From positions 310,001-374,000 of the forward strand of contig OZ242004.1 of NCBI GenBank assembly GCA_965204685.1: a DNA stretch of 64,000 nt, given 5' to 3'. A program made the translations under genes and the position numbers. This stretch comes from Bin87 sp965204685. GTDB taxonomy: Bacteria > Chloroflexota > Dehalococcoidia > Lucifugimonadales > UBA3495. A model generated the notes under the pieces. That model was not told the origin of the DNA and made no database searches. It saw only the letters and a list, made by a program, of their open reading frames with translations. Below, one piece after another: positions 49,112-56,071 of this stretch; positions within the stretch are counted from its first letter, which is position 1, and each line of letters opens with the position of its first letter.

Positions 49112-50515
49112 TTATGCGAACTGGAAATCGCGCGACGCGGCAATCAAGGCCAGCATCACGCCGACCCGCTTTTCAGACTGCGCGATGTCATCCTGGGTGT
49201 CCCACCGCAGTTCGCCGTCGGTGTGGGCCTGGTCCAGCAACTCGGCCCGGGTGCCTTCGCTTACTTCCAGCGGGCCTACCAGTTCGAGGCAGGCTTCGAC
49301 GAGTTCGTCAGGACCCAAGTTGCCGCGATCTCGCAGGGTATCGACCATTGACCGAACGCCCGGCAGCGAAACGTCGCCCAACAGGCCGGCGGCGAAGTTG
49401 ACCCGGCGCACCAGCGCGCCGCCGTCGATCCACTCGCTGCCGGTGTGCCAGCTTTCGACGCTGGGCGGGTTCAGCAGTTCCTGGCCCTGGTAGGCGCATT
49501 CGAAAGCCAGCGAGTTGAAGCCGGGACGCGGTTGGCTGAAGTTGCCCGCCAAACGCGCCGTGCTGATAACCAGTTCCGCCGGACTCTTGACCCGGCTGAA
49601 CCGCGCCTGCTTGAAGAAGTCCGAGTTGAACAGCACCCGCAGCATGAAGCGAATGTCGCCGTCCGATTCGTTGTAGGCCGCCACCAACTGGTCGATGGCG
49701 TCGGGGTCGTTGGGTGGCGTGATGTTCCAGCTGGGAACCTGCGGCTCGTCGGCCACGAAGAAGTTGTAGAGGTGCCGGGACAGGAATCGGGCCGTGGCCG
49801 GCTGGTCGACGACCAGGTTGATGATGTCCTGCCCGTTGAAGTTACCCGTGTGTCCCAGGAAGGTCTTTTCGCCGTCGTCGTGGTCCTCGGGACGATACTC
49901 GAAGTTCCAGTAGAAGCGGCCCAGCGGGTTGCGGGGAATCTTGGGCCCGATGGTCCAGCCGGTGAAGGCGCGGCTGGCCTCCTTGATGTCATCCTCGGAG
50001 TAATTGCCTACTCCCATGGAGAAGAGCTCCAGCAACTCGCGGCCCCAGTTCTCGTTGATCGCGCCGCGGTGGTTGCCGTTGTTGTCCAGCCAGAAGATCA
50101 TGGCTGGATTCTGGGCCAGCTCAATCAGGATGTCGCGGAATTTGCCGAGGCCGCAGCGCCGGAACATGGCTATCTGCTGGGTCAACTCGGGCGGGTTGTC
50201 CACCTTGGAATTGCCGGTTGCAAAGAGCTGGTGCCAGAACAGCGCCATTTTCTCTTCCAGCGGCCGCTCAGTGTTGACCATGCGGTACACCCAGTCCGCC
50301 TGGTTGAGCGGCGGGCCCAGGGCTCCTTCGTAGCCGGGCATGAACCGGTAGAGCAACTCCTCGTCCACGGGCTCGAATTGCTCGGGGTTCAGCAGGTCCT
50401 CCACGGTCGCTTCGTACCCGCGGCCGGCTTTCTCCGCCAACTCGTCGTGGGTCGCACCGAACCCGGCTCGCCGCATCAGGTGGCCCATCAAAGCGATTTC
50501 TTCGCGATTCGTCAT
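49112..50515 (-). CDS. DUF1800 family protein
   Basis: This 467-residue protein starts at 50515 after GGGAGGG. MGHLMRRAGFGATHDELAE, PLEEKMALFWHQLFATGN, RGAINENWGRELLELFSMGVG, YSEDDIKEASRAFTGWTI and HTGNFNGQDIINLVVDQPA are the standard DUF1800 motifs. No export signal is seen. It is the first gene of an operon with the DUF1501 gene (70-nt gap) and the NHL gene. A good sigma70-like promoter lies upstream at 50588-50616. Function unknown. Confidence 0.9.
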   Translation of the reverse strand: MTNREEIALMGHLMRRAGFGATHDELAEKAGRGYEATVEDLLNPEQFEPVDEELLYRFMPGYEGALGPPLNQADWVYRMVNTERPLEEKMALFWHQLFATGNSKVDNPPELTQQIAMFRRCGLGKFRDILIELAQNPAMIFWLDNNGNHRGAINENWGRELLELFSMGVGNYSEDDIKEASRAFTGWTIGPKIPRNPLGRFYWNFEYRPEDHDDGEKTFLGHTGNFNGQDIINLVVDQPATARFLSRHLYNFFVADEPQVPSWNITPPNDPDAIDQLVAAYNESDGDIRFMLRVLFNSDFFKQARFSRVKSPAELVISTARLAGNFSQPRPGFNSLAFECAYQGQELLNPPSVESWHTGSEWIDGGALVRRVNFAAGLLGDVSLPGVRSMVDTLRDRGNLGPDELVEACLELVGPLEVSEGTRAELLDQAHTDGELRWDTQDDIAQSEKRVGVMLALIAASRDFQFA

Positions 50516-50587
50516 GTTTGTCCCTCCCAAAAAGGACGGTTCAATCGCTCACGAAAGAACTAAACGATCCGGTTAACTATATTCGTA

Positions 50588-50616
50588 ATACTACGTATCG
50601 CCCTGTTTGATGTCAA
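50588..50616 (-). promoter_or_regulatory. Sigma70-type promoter of the DUF1800-DUF1501-NHL operon
   Basis: On the minus strand: TTGACA (50611-50616), a 17-base spacer and TAGTAT (50588-50593), about 72 nt before ATG 50515. It lies in the 298-bp gap 50516-50813, which is AT-richer than its surroundings and holds no other recognised feature. Confidence 0.6.
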
Positions 50617-50813
50617 GGAAAATGCTTCGAGAGGAGATTTCGCTGATCCGATTCTGGGGTAGCTGAAGCGTAGATCGATCAACGAACTGACGATTTTCGT
50701 AATCCGATTTGCCCTCAAATTTCGCTTTTACGGGCAGGTCGGATCGGTGGGGCCTAGGCAAGTTACGTCAAAGCGCGTACGTCCTCTAATCGAACGGTGT
50801 GTGTCAAGCCGCG

Positions 50814-51626
50814 TCAGTTGGGCGCACGGGAGTCATCGGTTCCCGTCAGGTCATGCTGAACAACTGACAGCGATATGGTGAGGCTATCCGTAATATCCGC
50901 CCTAGTGGCCTTGGCGGCGCCGCGTTCGGCTGCCTTTTCCAGTGAGGAGAGCTTTTCATCGGAGGGCGGAGTTGCTATCTGGACGGTCACGACGATTGCA
51001 ATGGCGTCGCTGTCGTAAAAGGTCACGCTGTCCTGTACACCGTCCTCTGCCATGACCGCGAAATGCGCTCCGACTACCGCTTCCTCCGCCTCCCGCTTGG
51101 TGAACCCCGGGTCTTTACCGGTTTGCAGGTTGACAGTAACGTGAGGGTTTTCGGACTTGAATTTGTCGATGGCCTTCCGGGCGTTGCCGGAGATGGAACC
51201 TGAAAAATTGATCCAGGCCGACAACCTGTCGGGTTTGCCGGACCCAGCATCAACGACGCTGTCGGGGTTTTCCTTCTCGATGGCCGTTACCATCTTTGAG
51301 AAATCATCGCGCCAGGCAAAACGCATGATGGATTCATCGAGAGTGATGCCTTCCTGGTACGCGATCGTTTCCAGGTCGTTCACTTCGGCGGGGCTGTTGA
51401 TGCTGGCGTGTTGGCGGATCAGCGCAGCCGCATAGTGGGGGCTCACCGTCGCCAATTTCTGGTGACTCGCCGCCGTTTTGCCGTTGTTGCCGGGGGTAAG
51501 TACCATCGCCACAATTACGACGACCACGGCCGTCACGCCCAGAATGCCGCCGCCGTAGGCGAGCCACATGTACCAGCGGGTCCAACGATTTTTTGGTGAG
51601 GCGCGTCGTTCATTCTCGGTCATCAT
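50814..51626 (-). CDS. Single-pass membrane protein with extracytoplasmic domain, unknown
   Basis: This 270-residue protein starts at ATG 51626 (or 51623), with GGAGG upstream. A basic N terminus (KNRWTRWYMWLAYGGG) leads into one membrane helix (ILGVTAVVVVIVAMVL). The remaining 225 residues are polar and probably outside. They contain two similar alternations of helix and strand (SDKFKSENPHVTVNL-like and DSVTFYDSDAIAIVVTVQIA). No family is recognised. The neighbouring genes give no functional clue. Confidence 0.65.
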   Translation of the reverse strand: MMTENERRASPKNRWTRWYMWLAYGGGILGVTAVVVVIVAMVLTPGNNGKTAASHQKLATVSPHYAAALIRQHASINSPAEVNDLETIAYQEGITLDESIMRFAWRDDFSKMVTAIEKENPDSVVDAGSGKPDRLSAWINFSGSISGNARKAIDKFKSENPHVTVNLQTGKDPGFTKREAEEAVVGAHFAVMAEDGVQDSVTFYDSDAIAIVVTVQIATPPSDEKLSSLEKAAERGAAKATRADITDSLTISLSVVQHDLTGTDDSRAPN

Positions 51627-51822
51627 CGGGAAGCCTCCTATGCCGCCGGGGTCCGAGATACCGGAAATACCCGGAATTTCAGGCATTTTGGCTAATTGCG
51701 CAATCCGTCGGACAATTGGTCGATCTCCGACGTGCTGACAGTGGAATCGGAGTAGCGAAATTTCCTCTTCGACCAAGCCCAGCGGCGACGGTTGGCGCGA
51801 CGGCACACCAAAGGGTGGTCCG

Positions 51823-52038
51823 TCAGTCACTCGGCAACGGCCGTTTCCAGTAGTAATAGACGAAGCAGTCGGTAGGATTCTGGGGGATGAACAGCGGCAT
51901 CGCGGACACCAGTTCCCACCCGGCCGCGCCGCGTTCGTTCAGGAACGCCTCGTCAACGGCGTCCACGTTCATCGGCCCGTTTCCATAGAACCCTCCCGAC
52001 CTGATGGGCATCTTGTCAACCCAGTATTCCCACTTCAT
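51823..52038 (-). CDS. DUF4177-like small protein
   Basis: This 71-residue protein starts at 52038. MKWEYWVDKMPI, DEAFLNERGAAGWELVSAMP and FVYYYWKRPL fit the DUF4177 pattern (strand, Ala/Gly-Trp-Glu-Leu-Val, aromatic strand). The Shine-Dalgarno AAGGAGA is somewhat distant. Function unknown. It is downstream of the GMC gene on the same strand and 89 nt from it. Confidence 0.7.
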   Translation of the reverse strand: MKWEYWVDKMPIRSGGFYGNGPMNVDAVDEAFLNERGAAGWELVSAMPLFIPQNPTDCFVYYYWKRPLPSD

Positions 52039-52127
52039 GACGTAGGCGTCTCCTTGACCGGCGTGAAACGAAACGCCCGCCGTGCCGACCACGGGCGGGC
52101 GTCCGGTAAATGCGTCGAAACCCGTGC

Positions 52128-53672
52128 TTACTGCCCCATCTTGACCCAATCGGCGCAGCGCTCGCCGATCATGATGGTGGTGCAGTTGGTGTTGGCGCGG
52201 ATGACGTTGGGCATCACCGAAGCATCGGCGACCTTGATGCCCTCCAGCCCGTGAATGTTCAGGCGCTGGTCCACCACGGCCATGGGGTCGCTGGACGGCC
52301 CCATCTTGCAGGTGCCGGAAGCGTGGGTGGTGTTGAATACCGTCTGCCGCATCCAGCGGTCCAGGGATTCATCCGATGCCAGGTCCTCCGGCGAAGGTTG
52401 AATGATGTGATCGACGATGGGGCCAAAGGCGTCGTTTTCCAGGAGGCCAACACTGAGGCGGACGGCTTCACGGAGACGTTCCCGGTCGCGTTCCAGTTCG
52501 AGGTAACGGTAGTTCAGCGAGGGCTGCACTGACGGATCATTGGCGGACAGACGCACCTCGCCCGCTCCGTCGGCCAACTCCAGGATGCACTGGATGCGCA
52601 CGCCGCCGGCCTCGAAGGGGTCGGCGCCGCCGATGGGCGTCGAGAATGAGGACGCCATGATCTGCATGTCGTTGCGGTCCGGCGAGCCGGTGGCCGTATA
52701 TCGCAGCGCGGTCTGGGTGCGCGGCGCCAGCGGATCCTGCTCGTGGTCGTCCCTCACCTGGCAGATGACGGCGACGATGGGATGGTCCCGCAGGTTCTGT
52801 CCTACGCCGGGCAGTTCGTGAACCACGGGAATGCCCATTTCGCGCAGGTGCCCCGCCGGACCGATGCCCGACAGCATGAGCAACTGGGGAGAGGCCATGG
52901 CGCCGGCCGACAGCACGATCTGGTCAGCCTCCACCTGGTAGACTTCACCGCCGCTTTCCACCTCCACGCCCACGGCGCGGTTGCCCTCGAACAGGATGCG
53001 GCGCACGATCACGTTGGCCCGAACGGTCAGGTTCAGCCGGTGCCGCACCTCCCGCAGGAAGGTCAAGGCAGTGCTCATACGAACGCCCTCAGGGTTGTTC
53101 ATCGGCACGGGGCCGATGCCCCCCGAATCGGGACTGTTCATATCCGCGTCTTCAGGGTAGCCGGCCTCGATGCAGGACTGGACGAATGCCTGCTGGAAGG
53201 GCAACCATTCCTGCCGCGGGAATCGGCGCACCGGGATGGGTCCCTCGGAGCCGTGGAAGTCGTCGCTGATGTCCAGGTCAGTTTCCATCTTCCGGAAATA
53301 CGGCAGGACGTTGATGAACGACCATTCGTCGTTGCCCTCGGCGGCCCAGCCGTCGTAGTCCTCGGGAACGCCGCGCAGCAGCACCTGGCCATTTATTGCG
53401 CTGGTGCCGCCCACGACTTTGCCGCGGGGGGCCGGCAGCATCTCGGTCTGCTCCGGCGAGCCCTGCGCCCACCAGGTCCAATTGTGCGGGGCGCCCTGGG
53501 CCGAAGCGTCGGGCTTGTACCCGAACTTCAGGTCGTCGGGGTAATGCTCGTACTCGGGATAATCCGGCCCGGCCTCCAGCAAGAGGATGGAGCGGTTGGG
53601 GTCTTCGGCCAGGCGCGAGGCTACCACGCAGCCGCCGGATCCGGCACCGATCACTATGACGTCGTACTTCAT
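52128..53672 (-). CDS. GMC-family FAD-dependent oxidoreductase (paralog 2)
   Basis: This 514-residue enzyme is closely related to the protein at 43832. YDVIVIGAGSGGCVVASRLAED, PRGKVVGGTSAINGQVLLRGVPEDYDGW, LSAGAMASPQLLMLSGIGP, HASGTCKMGPSSDPMAVVDQ and RANTNCTTIMIGERCADW are all present, so FAD binding and the His/Asn pair are intact. AGGTGA precedes ATG 53672. Substrate is an alcohol of unknown type. The two genes differ most in the substrate loop, suggesting divergence after duplication. Confidence 0.93.
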   Translation of the reverse strand: MKYDVIVIGAGSGGCVVASRLAEDPNRSILLLEAGPDYPEYEHYPDDLKFGYKPDASAQGAPHNWTWWAQGSPEQTEMLPAPRGKVVGGTSAINGQVLLRGVPEDYDGWAAEGNDEWSFINVLPYFRKMETDLDISDDFHGSEGPIPVRRFPRQEWLPFQQAFVQSCIEAGYPEDADMNSPDSGGIGPVPMNNPEGVRMSTALTFLREVRHRLNLTVRANVIVRRILFEGNRAVGVEVESGGEVYQVEADQIVLSAGAMASPQLLMLSGIGPAGHLREMGIPVVHELPGVGQNLRDHPIVAVICQVRDDHEQDPLAPRTQTALRYTATGSPDRNDMQIMASSFSTPIGGADPFEAGGVRIQCILELADGAGEVRLSANDPSVQPSLNYRYLELERDRERLREAVRLSVGLLENDAFGPIVDHIIQPSPEDLASDESLDRWMRQTVFNTTHASGTCKMGPSSDPMAVVDQRLNIHGLEGIKVADASVMPNVIRANTNCTTIMIGERCADWVKMGQ

Positions 53673-53785
53673 GGTTTCACCTGCATTTGACTGGTCTACG
53701 CGGCCGACGCGCTCGCGTCAGCATAATGGAAGGCGCGGCGAATTGAAAAGGGCGGCAACTGGTTACGCTGAGCATTTCCAAAGTT

Positions 53786-53830
53786 ATCGTCAGAAGCAGG
53801 ATTTGCCGGATTTAAGGATTATCAAGATTG
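53786..53830. repeat. Dispersed phased AGGATT repeat, copy 2
   Basis: AGGATT-like hexamers at 53798, 53807, 53815 and 53824 (9, 8, 9 spacing), preceded by GTCAGAAGC as in copy 1 at 7632-7673. It is inverted relative to copy 3. Confidence 0.8.
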
Positions 53831-53854
53831 AGCATATGGCACTGAGTATGACCA

Positions 53855-53901
53855 CAATCCTGAAAAATCTGATAACCCGGTGAATCCTGCTTCTGACGAT
53901 T
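53855..53901. repeat. Dispersed phased AGGATT repeat, copy 3 (inverted)
   Basis: The reverse complement reads AATCGTCAGAAGCAGGATT and ends TTTTCAGGATTG. It is near-complementary to copy 2, 24 bases away, so the pair can fold into a hairpin. Confidence 0.8.
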
Positions 53902-53992
53902 GATTGCCGCCGGTAAGCACTGCGGATGACGTTAACCCACGCAAGCCCTATAATTCGCCCAAGCGCCAGGACGCTGCGCCAGGGAGGAACCC

Positions 53993-55021
53993 ATGAATTT
54001 TGGCATGTTCACCGATTTTCACATCGGCGAAAACCGCACCCAATCCGAGGCTTTTGACGAATCTTTTGCGCAAATCGCCGACGCCGAGGCGATGGGTTTC
54101 GACACGGTATGGCTGGCCGAGCACCACTTCAGCCCGGAACGGGCGGTCCTGGCCTCGCCGATGGTGATCGCCAGCGCCATCGCCGCCCGCACGGAGCGGA
54201 TCCGCACCGGTCTGGCCGTGCAGGTTCTGCCGCTGACCAACCCCCTGCGGGTGGCCGAGGAAGCCGCCACCGTCGACCACATCAGCAAGGGCCGGTTCGA
54301 GTTCGGCATCGGGCGCAGCGGCCTGACCAAGTACTACCAGGGCTACAATATCCCCTATTCGGAAAGCCGCCCGCGATTCCTGGAGGCCCTGGACATCATC
54401 ATGCGGGCATGGAACAGTGAAGAATTCTCGTACGAGGGCCAGTTCCATTCCTACCAGGACGTTGCGGTGGTTCCCAAGCCCTACCAGCAACCCTACCCGC
54501 CGGTGCGGGTGGCCGTGGCCGGTGAGGACACCTTCCCGCTGATTGGGAAGATGGGTCATCCGATATTCGTCAGCGCGAACACCGGACGGGAGCAGTTGCA
54601 GGAGCGCATCGCATCGTACGAAGCGGCGCGGGCGGAGGCGGGACACACCGAGCCGGCCGATATCGCGGTGCGTATCCCCGTGTACGCGGCGGAGACCACT
54701 GGGCAGGCGCACTCGGAACCGGAAGCCAGCGCGATGTCCGCCATCCAGTACGCGGCCAGCGAGTTGGTGAAGACCGCCGCCAGCGAGGAGACGGCCGAGC
54801 GGATCCGGCGTACTGCCAACACGCCCTACGCGGACGTGTTGAAGCAACGAGTGGTTTTCGGCACACCGGCGGAAATCGTGGAACGGTTCAAGGGATACCA
54901 GGCGGACTTCGGAGCGACCGGTGTCGTGATGGAGGTCAACTACGGCGGTCGGATCCCCTACGACCGGGTGAAAAACTCGCTGCGACTGCTCAGCGAGGAG
55001 GTCATGCCTCATTTCAAATAG
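53993..55021 (+). CDS. LLM-class flavin-dependent oxidoreductase (paralog of 1125-2141)
   Basis: This 342-residue luciferase-like monooxygenase has MNFGMFTDFHIGENRTQSEAF, AMGFDTVWLAEHHFSPERAV, GLAVQVLPLTNPLRVAEEAA and GRFEFGIGRSGLTKYYQGY, the same layout as the protein at 1125. GGGAGG precedes ATG 53993. A 34-base perfect palindrome follows the stop. Substrate unknown. Confidence 0.9.
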   Translation: MNFGMFTDFHIGENRTQSEAFDESFAQIADAEAMGFDTVWLAEHHFSPERAVLASPMVIASAIAARTERIRTGLAVQVLPLTNPLRVAEEAATVDHISKGRFEFGIGRSGLTKYYQGYNIPYSESRPRFLEALDIIMRAWNSEEFSYEGQFHSYQDVAVVPKPYQQPYPPVRVAVAGEDTFPLIGKMGHPIFVSANTGREQLQERIASYEAARAEAGHTEPADIAVRIPVYAAETTGQAHSEPEASAMSAIQYAASELVKTAASEETAERIRRTANTPYADVLKQRVVFGTPAEIVERFKGYQADFGATGVVMEVNYGGRIPYDRVKNSLRLLSEEVMPHFK

Positions 55022-55047
55022 GAGCTGAACATCGGGCGATTGAACAC

Positions 55048-55081
55048 AATGCAGGGGCGAATGATCATTCGCCCCTGCATT
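55048..55081. terminator. Perfect 34-base palindrome, GCAGGGGCGAA copy 2
   Basis: The element is a perfect inverted repeat of 17 bases per arm, followed by TTT. It sits 26 nt after the monooxygenase stop and before the convergent VOC gene. It shares the GCAGGGGCGAA arm with 46831-46858. It is likely a bidirectional terminator that is also a dispersed repeat. Confidence 0.7.
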
Positions 55082-55131
55082 TTGCCCACCGGCAAATCCT
55101 GCGGCGCTGAGCGCCGGTTTCAGGAACCGCG

Positions 55132-55641
55132 CTAATGTGCAGCGCCCGCGAGGGCCGCCTGCGCGGCCAGTTCCTCGTCCCACGGGCCCGGCATCCGGCC
55201 CTTTTCCGTGCCACCGATCATGTAGCCGCTTTCGTCGTGGCCCCACTGCTCGCGCGGCATCTCGTAGGATAGCTCGATGCCGTTGCCGTCCGGGTCGCGG
55301 ATGTAGATGCCGATAGCATGGCCGTGGTCCGACACGCGCTCGATGGGAATGTTCTTCTCCTTGACCCGGTAGTACAGCTCCTCGAGATCCTCCAGGCTCT
55401 CCATATACCAGGCCATGTGGTTGAGGCCCACCTGCCCGCCCTGCGGACCCATGGCGTTCTCCCCGACCTCGGTCAGCGCGATCTCGTGAGAGTTCCCCAG
55501 GTCGGCAGACATGAAGGCGGCCCGACCGGGTGTGAAGCCGTAGGTGTGCAGGCCCAACAGGTCTTCGTACCAGTCCCTTGCCCGTTCCGCATTCCGTACA
55601 AAAATGTTGACGTGTCCCAGATTTCTCGGCGTGTAACCCAT
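55132..55641 (-). CDS. VOC-family protein (glyoxalase/extradiol dioxygenase-like)
   Basis: This 169-residue protein starts at 55641, with GGGAGG upstream. It is one vicinal-oxygen-chelate module pair: LGHVNIFVRNAERARDWYEDLLGL (metal His), QVGLNHMAWYMESLEDLEELYYR (second His) and IRDPDGNGIELSYEM (metal Glu). This set is typical of catechol 2,3-dioxygenase-like VOC proteins. It probably binds a divalent metal and acts on an aromatic or aldehyde adduct; exact activity unknown. Confidence 0.88.
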   Translation of the reverse strand: MGYTPRNLGHVNIFVRNAERARDWYEDLLGLHTYGFTPGRAAFMSADLGNSHEIALTEVGENAMGPQGGQVGLNHMAWYMESLEDLEELYYRVKEKNIPIERVSDHGHAIGIYIRDPDGNGIELSYEMPREQWGHDESGYMIGGTEKGRMPGPWDEELAAQAALAGAAH

Positions 55642-55844
55642 AATGACCTCCCTAACCATCGATGGATTCGGTGCCCGTGGTGCAATGATAACAACCGCAT
55701 CGCTCGAAATAAAGGGGCGCTACAGGCCGGGGCAACCGTGCCTTGGGCACGCCCCGGCCTCGGCAGCGACCGCGCACGGCTTGCCGCGTACCAGCATGGA
55801 TGCTAAAATTATCGGACGCTGGTTGATTTGTCCCAGCGCTTTGC

Positions 55845-55919
55845 TCCCCTGTAGCTCAGCGGTAGAGCGGGCGGCTGTTAACCGCTAGGTCGCAGGTTCG
55901 AATCCTGCCGGGGGAGCCA
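55845..55919 (+). tRNA. tRNA-Asn (GTT)
   Basis: A complete cloverleaf: acceptor TCCCCTG with CGGGGGA, D stem GCTC/GAGC, anticodon stem GGCGG/CCGCT with loop CTGTTAA (anticodon GTT), T arm GCAGG-TTCGAAT-CCTGC, discriminator G and encoded CCA (55917-55919). One G-T pair in the acceptor and one in the anticodon stem. It is a single tRNA gene between the VOC gene and the transporter operon. Confidence 0.97.
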
Positions 55920-56071
55920 TTTTGATGTGTATGGCCGGCATCACTTGGGCGGAATTTAAGCGACGGTGCGAGAGCCGTGCTGGAAAGTCCCAGCCTTTTG
56001 CCTGTTGTCGGGACATTTATAAAAAGCAACATCCGCCTCATCAAACCAGGCCTATATTCGGGAGGGCGTAT

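Larger units (their letters stand above)
53673..53992. other. Intergenic region with paired inverted repeats
   Basis: This 320-bp divergent gap lies between a GMC gene and a monooxygenase gene. It contains two inverted copies of the phased AGGATT element (53786-53830 and 53855-53901) with 24 bases between, able to form a long cruciform or RNA hairpin. GGGAGG for the next gene is at the end. No gene is seen. Confidence 0.7.
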
